From Terriglobia bacterium (GTDB taxonomy: Bacteria; Acidobacteriota; Terriglobia; Terriglobales; Acidobacteriaceae): a DNA stretch of 36,738 nt. Where the stretch lies: assembly GCA_021325035.1 (NCBI GenBank), contig JAJPHW010000071.1, forward strand, positions 1-36,738, in the 5' to 3' direction. Of this stretch, positions 1-8,712 are shown in pieces. The position numbers were made by a program, and so were the translations under genes. The stretch's first letter is position 1; the number at the start of each line of letters is the position of its first letter. The notes below the pieces were generated by a model. That model had not been told where the DNA came from. It saw nothing but the letters and a program-made list of their open reading frames with translations, and did no database searches.

Positions 1-809
1 GCGGTCTCATCGGGCACAGGGCTATAGCCGATGGTAAAGTGGGTCTCTTCCACGAAGCCACGCCTGTTTATTTCCAACTGAATGTCTTCCATCCAGGTGG
101 GAGGGCCGCCGTGAAAAGGCGTCTCAATCAGGGGCTGAAGGATCTGCCAAATTTCCCCCCAAACTTCCTTGACCGGCTTACCGAGCGCGGCGGGATGTTT
201 TGTTCCCAGGACTGGCACATAGGCATCGTTGTACAACGAGGAGAACTCAGGCCCCCACCACAGAAGTTGCGGGAAATTATTGGCCAGAAGAAATTTCACC
301 ATCATGCGTAAGGCTGGCGACCATGATTCGGTCGCGCCCAACTTGGTCTCAGACCAATCCGTCTGGCGCATGAGGGTCGCCATTTCGCCCTTAAAACTTT
401 CCCAAAGATCGTCCTGCGACCGATTTGAGAGTTGTGCCGGAGTATTCAACACCTCATGGATCGTGGAGACCAACTTCTCGCTAAGGTCTGCTTTTGCCAC
501 ATAGCCATTGGCCTGCACCTCCCCAGCTTGGCGCTGGACGAGGGCGGGATCGTTCTGGCTCACCAATATAATTTTGGTTTTGGGCAGATCTTGCCGAATG
601 ATTTTCGTCGCCGTTAAGCCATCCATGCGGGGCATGGCGATGTCCATCAGAATCAGATCGGGGCGAAGCAATTTGGCTTTTTCGACGGCCTCATTGCCGT
701 CGCTTGCTTCTCCACAAACATCCCAACCACGTTCAAGTTCTAATAAAGAACGAACACTATTTCTAAGCTTCTCATGATCATCAACAACTAGAATTTTGAT
801 CGTGCGCAT
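1..809 (-). CDS. Response regulator receiver + PAS-like sensor protein (partial, C-terminus outside window)
   Basis: The reading frame opens at the ATG ending at 809 and stays open to the left edge (269 codons), so the C-terminus is missing. Residues 1-120 form a CheY-type receiver: acidic pair D10-D11, phospho-acceptor D56 in LMDIAMP, switch Ser S84 and Lys K106. From about residue 140 there is a PAS/GAF-like sensor segment of the kind with a W-x-x-T-x-L-G entry and a later LYNDAYVPVLG stretch. In known proteins this segment usually precedes further PAS domains and a histidine kinase core. The likely product is therefore a hybrid regulator/sensor kinase whose catalytic part lies outside the window. 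The leader (810-1094) shows no gene. The receiver call is firm; the kinase tail is inference. Confidence 0.85.
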   Translation of the reverse strand, partial: MRTIKILVVDDHEKLRNSVRSLLELERGWDVCGEASDGNEAVEKAKLLRPDLILMDIAMPRMDGLTATKIIRQDLPKTKIILVSQNDPALVQRQAGEVQANGYVAKADLSEKLVSTIHEVLNTPAQLSNRSQDDLWESFKGEMATLMRQTDWSETKLGATESWSPALRMMVKFLLANNFPQLLWWGPEFSSLYNDAYVPVLGTKHPAALGKPVKEVWGEIWQILQPLIETPFHGGPPTWMEDIQLEINRRGFVEETHFTIGYSPVPDET

Positions 810-1094
810 AATCGTCGGTTAGCTCGTGCGGCAATTGGCCACCCCAGTAATGTCACAGACAAGCAACGCTGCATAAATGACTTGAGCATGGCACTGGTCG
901 GCAATTTTCCTCAATACGGCATTTCCTGTAGGAAGCGGTAAAGAGCAGTCTTTACGACTTGGGATATTGTACGGGTCTCAACCAATATCTAAAGATTTAA
1001 AACAATACTCGACACTTAGGAACTTACAATAGCCGCGCCCCCGGCAATGCTCTAAGACACACACCGAGGGCGGTTCCGACGCAGCAACTGCAAT
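810..1094. other. Intergenic region, no gene seen
   Basis: These 285 bases separate the 5' end of the receiver/PAS gene from the stop of the YXWGXW gene. Both flanking genes are on the minus strand, so the stretch must hold the receiver gene's leader and any terminator. I found no convincing coding frame, hairpin plus T-run, or consensus promoter. Confidence 0.5.
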
Positions 1095-2309
1095 TTAGCG
1101 GCGTTCTGGTGCAGGACGGGCCGCGGGAGGCCCCTGCCGCTGCATCAGTTTTTGTTGGGCCGCAGACTGCCGCTGCTGCAATTGTTGTGTTTGCTGTTGA
1201 TGACGCTGTTCTACTTGCTGCTTCCTGGCCTCATCAGCATTCTGCTTAGCCAGTTGGGCATGTTCTTTGTCTTGTTGCGCTTGAAGCTTTTGACGCTGCT
1301 TCTCCTGCTGCGCCTGAAGCTTTTGCTGTTGCTGTTGATATTTTTGATCTAGTTTAGGATTGCCCGTGTTAGGCGCAGCCGGCCGTTCATAAGCGGGCAA
1401 ATCATTGGGATGAACTGCTGGTCTGGGCGCTGCATTTCCAGGTTTCGGGGTCTCATTGGTATTCGCTTCCGGACGATTTTCCGGTTTGGCGGCCTCATTG
1501 TTCTTGCTTTCGGGGCGAGCATTCTCAGGACGCGCTTCGCCCGCAGGCTGCCCCTTAGCCTGTTTTTCGGGAGTTCGATATGGCGCTCCGGCTTCACGGG
1601 CAGCAACAACTCCACCTCCTTTGAACTCACTCGGCTTCTGAGTGGCAGCAATAGGCGGTTTACCTTGGTTGGCGGAAGCCCTCAATTCTGGATTGCTGCG
1701 CGCTTCTTGGATATGTTGAGTCTGCGCTGCAACTGGAGGAACGTGCCGTTCATTGGCCGCAGCTTCTTCGGCCGCAGTCGGACGGGCAGTGATGCCTCCA
1801 TTGCCGCCGTTATAGCTGACGCGATTTACAGTGGTTGTATTGTTAATAACCGTCGTGTTGTACACGTTGTGGATATTCGTCACATTCACATTGGTGACGG
1901 AGCGGTTGTAGTAGAAATGATCGTGGTCCCAGCGGCCGCCCTCAAATCCACTCCCAAAATATCCGAAACCATAAACGACACCGCCATAAAATCCTACGGT
2001 CGGCCCCCAATACCCCTCATGCCAAATGAAGGCGGCGCCGCCCCAACCCCAATAACCTGGGGTCCACAGAAAACCAGGTTCAGGAGCAAGGACCCACGTG
2101 CCGGGTACCCAAAAGTAGCCATCGTCTCCCCAGGCCCAGTAACCCGGCGTCCACAGATAACCATCTTCGGGGCAGGGCGGTTGTTCGTACACAGGTAAAG
2201 CTGGCGGCGCAATCGTGATCGAAACACCGATCTGCGCGAAAGAACTTGCGGACAACGTCAGCAGTACAAACATCGACAACAAAAACCGAACGATGCGGTT
2301 TGGTTGCAT
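1095..2309 (-). CDS. Secreted YXWGXW-repeat protein with Q-rich coiled-coil tail
   Basis: 404 residues. The ATG ending at 2309 is chosen because a strong Shine-Dalgarno GGGAGGAG (2318-2325) precedes it and a signal peptide follows, with cleavage likely after SSFA near residue 25. The frame stays open further upstream to 2564, but that part is not protein-like. Residues 48-103 carry tandem aromatic W-x-P-G-Y/T-W repeats of the YXWGXW family, common in secreted or outer-membrane-associated proteins of Acidobacteria and Proteobacteria. Residues 120-170 are rich in Tyr, Asn and Thr. From about 190 the chain is Ala/Pro/Glu-rich, and it ends in a Gln/Lys-rich, probably helical tail. Function is unknown; a surface or cell-envelope structural role is inferred. 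A large plus-strand frame inside this gene is a composition artefact. Confidence 0.85.
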   Translation of the reverse strand: MQPNRIVRFLLSMFVLLTLSASSFAQIGVSITIAPPALPVYEQPPCPEDGYLWTPGYWAWGDDGYFWVPGTWVLAPEPGFLWTPGYWGWGGAAFIWHEGYWGPTVGFYGGVVYGFGYFGSGFEGGRWDHDHFYYNRSVTNVNVTNIHNVYNTTVINNTTTVNRVSYNGGNGGITARPTAAEEAAANERHVPPVAAQTQHIQEARSNPELRASANQGKPPIAATQKPSEFKGGGVVAAREAGAPYRTPEKQAKGQPAGEARPENARPESKNNEAAKPENRPEANTNETPKPGNAAPRPAVHPNDLPAYERPAAPNTGNPKLDQKYQQQQQKLQAQQEKQRQKLQAQQDKEHAQLAKQNADEARKQQVEQRHQQQTQQLQQRQSAAQQKLMQRQGPPAARPAPERR

Positions 2310-2595
2310 TCGATAATCTCCTCCCGGCGACCTTGACTTGCTTGCAACCCGCGGTGGTTGCTGCGCGCCGGACGTCAGCTCTGCTCCTTGAAACATCTGG
2401 AGCAATGAGCCTGCACTTAGACTAGACAGCGCCTGAAAAGGTTGTTTCCTACTTACATTGGAAGACACCGACCAAGACTCTGAAAGAGACAAGCTAGAAC
2501 AGAGCTGTCGCAAAAGTTTCTGTGGTTTTATCGGAGAACCTGGTGAACACACCACGCGCGCCAATGTAGTGTGCTCGAAAGCAATTCAGAAGAAA
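2310..2595. other. 5' region of the YXWGXW gene
   Basis: 286 bases between the small secreted gene and the YXWGXW gene, both on the minus strand. Apart from the Shine-Dalgarno at 2318-2325 I see no clear signal. The downstream frame runs open through much of this stretch, but it lacks protein-like composition and has no start with a ribosome-binding site. Confidence 0.4.
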
Positions 2596-2991
2596 TTATC
2601 GCGGCACGTCGGAATTCACTAACCCGGTACCGCAGGTATTCGCAATTTCTGTGAGTTGAGCAACTTCAATGGTGCGCTGCTGAGCAGAACCCGAAGCTGT
2701 AGTCGCCGATCCATTGGTTGTCATGCCGACGACGGATACCTCATGGCCCACATAGCCTTGCAACTTTGTGTCATCTCCGGAAACTTTTACAGTTGAACCT
2801 GTTTCATCTTGCTTCAGCATGTAGTTGCCGGAAGAACCGCTCAGGCACCCCTGCACACTCAGGCTTCCGTAATCGTTCGTTGTCTGTACTTGATTCGCTT
2901 GCGCTTGATCCTGCGATGGAGCCGTCGGTTGCTGAGCCCAAACAAATGCGCCAACGAGCAGAACCAGCAACGCGATCGTAATTCTGTTCAT
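2596..2991 (-). CDS. Small secreted protein, DUF5818-like beta-barrel
   Basis: 131 residues with an N-terminal signal peptide (hydrophobic ALLVLLVGAFVWA, cleavage near residue 19) and a GGAGG Shine-Dalgarno (2997-3001) five bases before the ATG. The mature part is Gln/Ser/Thr-rich, then has a short beta-rich domain with the pattern GCL...Y.L...G..V.V.G....L..YVGH.V.V.G. This resembles small exported OB-like proteins often seen in Acidobacteria (DUF5818-like). Family assignment is from pattern memory only. It lies 12 bases downstream of the 120-residue gene that starts at 3366 and is probably co-transcribed with it. Function unknown. Confidence 0.8.
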   Translation of the reverse strand: MNRITIALLVLLVGAFVWAQQPTAPSQDQAQANQVQTTNDYGSLSVQGCLSGSSGNYMLKQDETGSTVKVSGDDTKLQGYVGHEVSVVGMTTNGSATTASGSAQQRTIEVAQLTEIANTCGTGLVNSDVPR

Positions 2992-3003
2992 GGAATCCTC
3001 CGA

Positions 3004-3366
3004 TCAATGGGCCGCGCGAAGCGGATCGGACATCGAACTGGACTTCACATTAGTCTTTACAACCCAAGCAGATAATCGGCTGTACGCTCGAGAAGGCAGG
3101 CGGAGACTCGGTACGCACTTTTGAGCAAATTCCGTACACAATTTCTCCAGGTTTAACAAATCGGTTAGGCTCGTCATGCTTGCCTCCCGCTCTTTCTCGC
3201 GTGGGGACATCGCATCCTCATATTGCATAATGCGATTCCGAGTTTTGGGCGTGAGCGCGTCGTTGATTCTACGGACTAAATCGCGCAATTTTTCGGGATC
3301 ATGCTCTTTCGCGGCGGCTTCGCAGAGTTCGCGCCAACTCTCATGAGCGTTTACATCATCGTTCAT
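3004..3366 (-). CDS. Small cytoplasmic protein of unknown function
   Basis: 120 residues when started at the ATG ending at 3366. That ATG has AAGGAGGT (3376-3383) at nine bases; the in-frame ATG three codons earlier would sit only a base or two from the same site. The first half is charged and helical (NAHESWRELCEAAAKEHDPE, then KLRDLVRRINDAL), resembling a short helical protein often seen in Acidobacteria. The second half is basic and less ordered, with no signal peptide or membrane segment. It is the first gene of a two-gene unit with the small secreted protein downstream. No function can be assigned. Confidence 0.7.
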   Translation of the reverse strand: MNDDVNAHESWRELCEAAAKEHDPEKLRDLVRRINDALTPKTRNRIMQYEDAMSPREKEREASMTSLTDLLNLEKLCTEFAQKCVPSLRLPSRAYSRLSAWVVKTNVKSSSMSDPLRAAH

Positions 3367-3732
3367 AAATGGCATACCTCCTTGACTGCCCTCTGGGGTG
3401 CGTGAAAGACATCGTCCATTTGGGTTTACAAACTCTAAAAGTCAGAACACGCTGCAACAACCAAATGCCAATTGCAAGTGCCATGCCATATCTCCAAACC
3501 GTAGCAGCACAAATATTTAGCTATTCAAAGGGCCTGCCAGGCTGCCGGTAAGAATTTCGCGGGCCTTGACCTTTTGGCGCGGTCAGTACAAGAAAAACCG
3601 TACGGGAGTCAGGCAGAACGGACGATGCGGGATGTCGAACGAATCAATTTTTCAAAACGTCCGATCTTAAATACAGCGATTATGGTAGCCAAAATTAGCA
3701 GTAAATTCGGTATGCTCTAGAGAGTTCATCGT
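3367..3732. other. Divergent intergenic region
   Basis: 366 bases between the minus-strand small gene and the plus-strand histidine kinase. It must contain promoters for both directions. I see the Shine-Dalgarno of the small gene at 3376-3383, a short TGACC/GGTCA dyad near 3570, and AT-rich sequence before 3733, but no consensus promoter I would defend. No coding frame is convincing. Confidence 0.5.
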
Positions 3733-5082
3733 ATGTCTCCCAAGTACAATGCACGCATTGTGTTTACACTGGCGGCTTTGTTGCTGCTGGTGAGTGGCAT
3801 TGCGGCTTGCTTGACTATCCTTCGATTGACTGAAACCGAAGGATGGGTTGGTCATACGCGCGATGTGCAAGTAGCTCTTGGGCAAGTGGATGCGCAGCTC
3901 GCAGTGGCGGGACGCAATCGCTCGGCCTATCTAAGCACGAGCGATGCAAGCTACCTCAATTCTTACCACGAAGCCTTGCCGAAAATATCGGCAGCATTAA
4001 GCCATTTATGTGTGCTCACGCAAGATAACGCCGTCCAAAGGGCGCGTTGCGCCGACTTGCAGGACACTGTAAACCAAAGGCTCGCTCTCTGGAACGCCTC
4101 CATCGATTTATGGAAAGCGAGCCCTCAGGATGCAAAGGGTCAATCGGATCTGGCTATGAAAGGCGTGGGCTTTGCGCAAACCCAAACTTCGCTGGCCGAG
4201 CAAATGCAGGCAGAAGAGGCCCGGCTACTTGACTTACGAAGACAAAGCTCACGGTTGCTGTACAAATGGGCCATTGTTGTGCTGTGCACATCTTTTGTGC
4301 TTGCACTCTGGCTGCTTTCCATCCACTACCGTCTCTTAATGTCGGAACTTGAATCTCGATTATCCGCGGAGAATTCTGCCCGGGAAAGTGAACAGTCTCT
4401 TCGCTTGCTGACGCTCCGCTTGCTGCAGTTGCAGGATGAAGAACGGCGAAAATTTTCGCGGGAACTGCACGACAGCCTGGGCCAGTACTTGGTCAGCGCA
4501 AAGATGAATCTCGACATACTGGCCCGGAACTTTCCTCATGAAGCATTGCTGGCGGAGGCGATACGATCGCTAGATCAAGCGATCGCGGAGACTCGAACCA
4601 TATCGCATTTGCTGCATCCTCCACTTTTGGATGAAGTGGGCTTCGTATCTGCGGCAAAATGGTACATCGATGGCTTCGCGCAACGCAGCGGGATTGAGGT
4701 CGTTTTCGATTCGCCCGCTGAAGCCCCTCGCCTGCCCAAGCAGATCAATATCGTGCTTTTCCGGATTCTGCAAGAGAGCTTGACCAATATTCATCGCCAC
4801 GCAATGGCTAGCAAGGCGGAAATAAGGCTGAATTATTTCCCTGATCGAGTGTGTTTGACGGTACGTGATTATGGCAAGGGCATATCGCCGGATTTGTTGC
4901 GAACTTTTGTCACCAAGGGCATCAACGTCGGGGTCGGGCTCGCAGGAATGCGGGAGCGGGCTCGCGAGTTGGGAGGCGAAATCAAAATCAGCTCCACCCA
5001 CAGCGGCACTACGGTATTGATTGATATTCCCTTGCGGGCGAACGTTGCCCACGATATGTACATGAGCCAGGAGGCAGTCTAA
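3733..5082 (+). CDS. Sensor histidine kinase, CHASE3-like sensor + HisKA_3/HATPase (NarL-type partner expected)
   Basis: 449 residues. TM1 is at 10-31, a CHASE3-like helical extracytoplasmic domain spans about 35-172, and TM2 is at 178-197. A coiled linker leads to a HisKA_3 dimerisation domain with the phospho-acceptor H246 in RELHDSLGQ. The ATP-binding domain follows: N-box ILQESLTNIHRH (345-356), G1 box DYGKG (379-383) and G2 box GVGLAGMRER (400-409). This is the architecture of NarX/DegS/LiaS-type kinases that phosphorylate LuxR-type regulators. No such regulator lies next to it, so it is an orphan in this window. The ATG is preceded only by a weak purine run. The downstream MscS gene is 85 bases away and may be co-transcribed. 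Confidence 0.92.
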   Translation: MSPKYNARIVFTLAALLLLVSGIAACLTILRLTETEGWVGHTRDVQVALGQVDAQLAVAGRNRSAYLSTSDASYLNSYHEALPKISAALSHLCVLTQDNAVQRARCADLQDTVNQRLALWNASIDLWKASPQDAKGQSDLAMKGVGFAQTQTSLAEQMQAEEARLLDLRRQSSRLLYKWAIVVLCTSFVLALWLLSIHYRLLMSELESRLSAENSARESEQSLRLLTLRLLQLQDEERRKFSRELHDSLGQYLVSAKMNLDILARNFPHEALLAEAIRSLDQAIAETRTISHLLHPPLLDEVGFVSAAKWYIDGFAQRSGIEVVFDSPAEAPRLPKQINIVLFRILQESLTNIHRHAMASKAEIRLNYFPDRVCLTVRDYGKGISPDLLRTFVTKGINVGVGLAGMRERARELGGEIKISSTHSGTTVLIDIPLRANVAHDMYMSQEAV

Positions 5083-5156
5083 ACTGACACTCCCGTATTT
5101 ACCTGCCTCTGATTAGCCAACCCTACTCTCTGCGCTTCCATCGAAACACCTCACGC

Positions 5157-5170
5157 GGAGGATTCCTTTG
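5157..5170 (+). promoter_or_regulatory. Shine-Dalgarno and TTG start of the MscS gene
   Basis: GGAGG at 5157-5161 followed by six bases and TTG at 5168. No competing ATG lies nearby in frame, so this site decides the start. Confidence 0.7.
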
Positions 5171-6247
5171 ACGCCTCAACACTTTGAGCGGGCGCTTCCT
5201 TATTTTGAAGCGATTGCAGCATTAATTGCAGTTGCATGGATCGTCCGACTGATTGGGCTGCGTTATTTGCATCAATGGGAGCAACAGTCCGCAAGCCGGT
5301 TCGCTGTTGGTTTGGTGAGGCTGACCGAGAGCGTAATCGTGCCGCTTACGATATTGGGCATTACAAATATTGCAATTAATTTTCTCCCGATACCGGCAAA
5401 GATCCTGCACCTCACCAATCGCATTCTTTGGGTAACGATTTTGTGCATCTGCCTCTATTGTTGCAGCCGGATATTGCACCTCGCTCTCGATGGATGGCTC
5501 GCACACCGGCAAGTCGCGGTAACGATGCGCGAGCCGATTCATTTCATCAGCAATATCGTCTTCGCCGGCTTCGCACTCATGATTGTGCTCGACAATCTTG
5601 GAGTGTCTTTAACGGCCGTATGGACCACTCTGGGAGTGGGGAGCGTCGCAGTTGCGTTGGCCTTGCAAGACACGCTGTCTAATTTTTTTGCCGGCTTTTA
5701 TGTACACCTTGACCATCCTGTTCATGTGGGCGATTACATCAAGCTCGATAACGGCGCAGAAGGTTATGTTTCACAACTTGGTTGGCGCTCGGCGCGCATT
5801 CGTAATCTCGGAGGAAACATCATTGTTGTGCCCAACAACAAGCTGGCATCTGCCATCGTCACCAATTTTTCTTTACCGGATCCTTCGATGTCCATCACCA
5901 TCCCAGTAAATGTGAGTTACGAGAGCGATCCATCTCAAGTCGAGCGTGTTTTGTCTGACGAAGCACGCCGTGCAGTTGGCTCGGTTCCGGGTCTAGTCAC
6001 TACCGACGTCCCTTCGGTCAGCTTTATTCCAGGGTTCGGCGATTGGGCAATGCAATTCGGTGTGAACTGTAAAGTCACGACTTTTGTAGATCAATATCCC
6101 GTACAGCACGAATTGCGCAAACGGTTGCTGGCACGCCTGCGCAGCGAAGGAATCCGCATCCCCTACCCTCAGCGTGACATTCACTTTCGCATGGAGGAGG
6201 CGGACGAACTCCAACTGAGTCCGCAGTGGAAAACCAAAGCTTCTTGA
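5168..6247 (+). CDS. Mechanosensitive ion channel, MscS family
   Basis: 359 residues from a TTG start. The start is supported by GGAGG (5157-5161) six bases upstream, and no ATG lies nearby. Hydrophobic segments fall at about 15-32, 46-73, 84-108 and 124-142. The MscS pore helix follows at about 148-172, with small residues (GVGSVAVALALQDTLSNFFA), then the conserved beta-domain entry HPVHVGDYI (183-191) and VPNNKLASAIVTNFS (221-235). The cytoplasmic alpha/beta part runs to the end. MscS channels release solutes on hypo-osmotic shock. The gene lies downstream of the histidine kinase and converges on the VWFA gene, whose stop codon is six bases beyond. Confidence 0.93.
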   Translation: MTPQHFERALPYFEAIAALIAVAWIVRLIGLRYLHQWEQQSASRFAVGLVRLTESVIVPLTILGITNIAINFLPIPAKILHLTNRILWVTILCICLYCCSRILHLALDGWLAHRQVAVTMREPIHFISNIVFAGFALMIVLDNLGVSLTAVWTTLGVGSVAVALALQDTLSNFFAGFYVHLDHPVHVGDYIKLDNGAEGYVSQLGWRSARIRNLGGNIIVVPNNKLASAIVTNFSLPDPSMSITIPVNVSYESDPSQVERVLSDEARRAVGSVPGLVTTDVPSVSFIPGFGDWAMQFGVNCKVTTFVDQYPVQHELRKRLLARLRSEGIRIPYPQRDIHFRMEEADELQLSPQWKTKAS

Positions 6248-6253
6248 TCTCGA

Positions 6254-7330
6254 TTAACGTGGAAGTTCATTGGGATAATACCCCGTGCGGGTGCGAACGT
6301 TTAGCTGCCCGTAAAGCGGAGAATTCGCAACGACTCTGACAGTTCTGAAAGCGTTACTCTGTGCGTTCTCGCTTGTCGGCTTGTAAGAGAGGTCGTATTG
6401 CACACGAATATCTCGGGCAATTTGGCGCGTAATCGAATCGACTTCGTTTATATTGCGAGGGAAAAAAGCTATCCCTCCCGAGGCCCTGGTCAGAGCAATC
6501 AAAGCGTCGCGGCCAGCATCAGAAAGGCCGTCCCCCGTAAGACCGATTGCATAAACGACAGGACCATCTTTTTGTTGGAGACTGCGAGTTGCCTCCTGCA
6601 GGGTATCCACACTCATGTTGTCCTGACCATCTGTGATGATGAGCAAGATTCTCTTGGTTTCTCTCCGATGGTTGCTAATATGCGCTGAAGAAGCCACGAC
6701 GGCGTCATACAATGCAGTACTGCCTGCGGATGAAACACGCAACATCGCCCTTTGAAGAAGGCTGGAGTCAGATGTGAAGTCTTGATCAAGATACGGATAT
6801 TGGCCGAAATTTACGACGAATACTTCATCCCGGGGATTGCTGGCCTGAATCAAATTCAGAAGTGCCTGGCTGAGCTGGGGACGCTTATCCAGCATCGAAC
6901 CGGAATTATCCACCAGAATACCTAAGGCAACCGGAACATCCTCGCGGTTAAAAGACGTGATTTTCTGCGGCACTCCATTGTCATAGATCGTAAACGCGCC
7001 GGTTTCTAGATCGGAAACCGGCCTGCCGCCCTGATCCACGGTTGCATGCAACACAACTTCCTCAACTTTTTTCTTGAAAACGAAAACATTTGGATCTTGC
7101 ACCGCAGGTGCCTGCTGTTCGGGCTGCGCGCTCGCGCTGCCCGGGGAGGCTTGCATCGAGCCTGTACTATTTGACACTAGATCATTGGGCGTTGATGTAG
7201 GCGCGGAATTCTGCGAATAACCCACGCCCACACAAATACACAGCATGACAACGACGCGAAAACTAGGTGTGCGCAAAATTGGATAGTCCTTTACCAAGAT
7301 ATTTTGTCGAATCAAAATTTGTCGAGCCAT
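6254..7330 (-). CDS. VWFA-related acidobacterial secreted protein
   Basis: 358 residues. A hydrophobic N-terminal segment (about 22-38) ends near GYSQ and acts as signal peptide or anchor; the ATG ending at 7330 lacks a good Shine-Dalgarno, so a later start is possible. A Pro/Ser/Gln-rich linker (40-80) precedes a beta domain (85-128, V.L...V.D..G.PV..L) and then a von Willebrand factor A domain. The metal-ion-dependent adhesion site is complete: D141-N-S143-G-S145, T205 in STALYDA and D234 in TDGQDN. This matches the VWFA-related family found almost only in Acidobacteria (TIGR03436). Such proteins are exported and probably bind protein or matrix ligands. It lies 36 bases downstream of galE and may share its transcript. 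Confidence 0.9.
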   Translation of the reverse strand: MARQILIRQNILVKDYPILRTPSFRVVVMLCICVGVGYSQNSAPTSTPNDLVSNSTGSMQASPGSASAQPEQQAPAVQDPNVFVFKKKVEEVVLHATVDQGGRPVSDLETGAFTIYDNGVPQKITSFNREDVPVALGILVDNSGSMLDKRPQLSQALLNLIQASNPRDEVFVVNFGQYPYLDQDFTSDSSLLQRAMLRVSSAGSTALYDAVVASSAHISNHRRETKRILLIITDGQDNMSVDTLQEATRSLQQKDGPVVYAIGLTGDGLSDAGRDALIALTRASGGIAFFPRNINEVDSITRQIARDIRVQYDLSYKPTSENAQSNAFRTVRVVANSPLYGQLNVRTRTGYYPNELPR

Positions 7331-7366
7331 ACAGCATTTACCGAATGCCGCAGACGGTAATCATGC

Positions 7367-8401
7367 TTAAGCTGCGGTGCAATCGGGTTCCTCCTTTGGT
7401 TCGCTAGATAAGTCGACTGTTGCATAACCATTGGGATGGGTGCGATGCCAATCCCAGGCAGATTTGATGATGGCTTCGAGGCTCGTATATTGCGGCCGCC
7501 AATCGAGTTCTCGACGAATCTTCTCAGAACTCGCAACCTGAATCGCGGGGTCTCCCGCTCGTGGAGGGGCTTCAATGGCATCAATCGATTGGCCTGTTAC
7601 TTTGCGAGCCGCTTCTATCACTTCACGGACGCTAAAACAACATCCATTCCCCAGGTTGTATATCAAGGGCTGCGCACATCGATCGAGCGCGAGCAGCGCA
7701 AGCAGGTGCGCATTCGCCAGATCGCTCACGTGAATATAATCACGCACACAAGTTCCATCGGACGTCGGATAGTTTGTCCCATAAATCTGAACGGAGGGCA
7801 ACAGCCGCAATGCGACTTTGAGCACGCGCGGAATCAAATGTGTTTCCGGATCGTGCGCTTCTCCACGGTGTGCACAAGAAGATCCGGAAGCATTGAAGTA
7901 GCGCAAGCTCGCATAACGCATACCGTGAATCCGATGAAACCAGGTGAGCATTCTTTCGACGATTAACTTCGACTCGCCGTACGGGTTTGTGGGCGAAAAG
8001 GCATCCTCCTCCAGAATCGGAGTCGAAACTGGGTTGCCGAAGATGGCGGCAGTGGAGGAGAAAATCAGCCGTCGCACGCCCGCCCTCAACATGCACTCAA
8101 GTAAAACGAGAGCAGTTGCGCTGTTATTATTAAAGAAACGCTCTGGGCAGATCATTGATTCACCGGCTTCAATGAAAGCTGCGAAATGCATGACCGCATC
8201 GAATGAGCGCGATTGGAACACATAAGATAATCGGTCTTTATCGGCAAGCTCGCCTTCTACAAGCTCGATACCGGCCGGAAGCGCCGCGCGGTGCCCACCC
8301 GAGAGGTTGTCAAAAACAGTGACATGATGGCCTGCGGCCACCAGCTGATCTGCCACGACGCTGCCGATGTAGCCAGCGCCTCCTGTAACGAGAATCTTCA
8401 T
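7367..8401 (-). CDS. galE: UDP-glucose 4-epimerase
   Basis: 344 residues from the ATG ending at 8401, which places the NAD-binding motif GGAGYIG at residues 7-13 as usual for GalE; the frame's upstream extension is not protein-like. The extended short-chain dehydrogenase catalytic set is present: S116-T117, Y141 and K145 (YGESK). Typical GalE signatures also appear: DNLSGG (31-36), LRYFNASG (166-173) and DGTCVRDYIHVSDLA (215-229). The enzyme interconverts UDP-glucose and UDP-galactose in the cytoplasm and supplies sugar donors for surface glycans. Family length is about 330-345, so it is full length. It is divergent from the ABC exporter/glucan synthase genes. Confidence 0.95.
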   Translation of the reverse strand: MKILVTGGAGYIGSVVADQLVAAGHHVTVFDNLSGGHRAALPAGIELVEGELADKDRLSYVFQSRSFDAVMHFAAFIEAGESMICPERFFNNNSATALVLLECMLRAGVRRLIFSSTAAIFGNPVSTPILEEDAFSPTNPYGESKLIVERMLTWFHRIHGMRYASLRYFNASGSSCAHRGEAHDPETHLIPRVLKVALRLLPSVQIYGTNYPTSDGTCVRDYIHVSDLANAHLLALLALDRCAQPLIYNLGNGCCFSVREVIEAARKVTGQSIDAIEAPPRAGDPAIQVASSEKIRRELDWRPQYTSLEAIIKSAWDWHRTHPNGYATVDLSSEPKEEPDCTAA

Positions 8402-8712
8402 ATGCATCGTAAGAATTACACTTGAACGAATTCGCGGCTTTAAGATGCAAAAGCTGGTTTTCGCGTATCCTGCGATACTGCTTGCAGATTTTTCGTTACG
8501 GTACAGCATTTTCCATGCTTATCTAAGGTTTCATACTGATTTTCGAGATGCGTACCACCCAGACAACCGGCGTATTGAGCATGCCTTCATGCGCGATCGG
8601 AATGGCCTCACGATTGCATTTCGAATTCATGGCTTTGCCGCGCGGATAACTCCAGATGAGATTTTTGCACCTCATATCGGCACATTTGTTGGCGAGCGAG
8701 TCGGACGAGTAA
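8402..8712. other. Divergent intergenic region between galE and the ABC exporter
   Basis: 311 bases. An in-frame TAA at 8710-8712 immediately before the ATG at 8713 fixes the exporter's start. Open frames exist on both strands here (for example 8445-8756 plus), but none has a Shine-Dalgarno or recognisable protein features. The stretch should hold promoters in both directions; I could not identify them. Confidence 0.5.

Noticed and set aside
1410-2198. Long plus-strand open frame (262 codons) inside the YXWGXW gene
   Set aside because: It is antisense to a gene with signal peptide, Shine-Dalgarno and recognisable repeats; its own translation has no family features and arises from biased composition.
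3570-3590. TGACC/GGTCA dyad upstream of the histidine kinase
   Set aside because: Five-base arms are expected by chance at this frequency.
4570-5052. Minus-strand open frame inside the histidine kinase
   Set aside because: Lies opposite the conserved H-, N- and G-boxes; a shadow frame.
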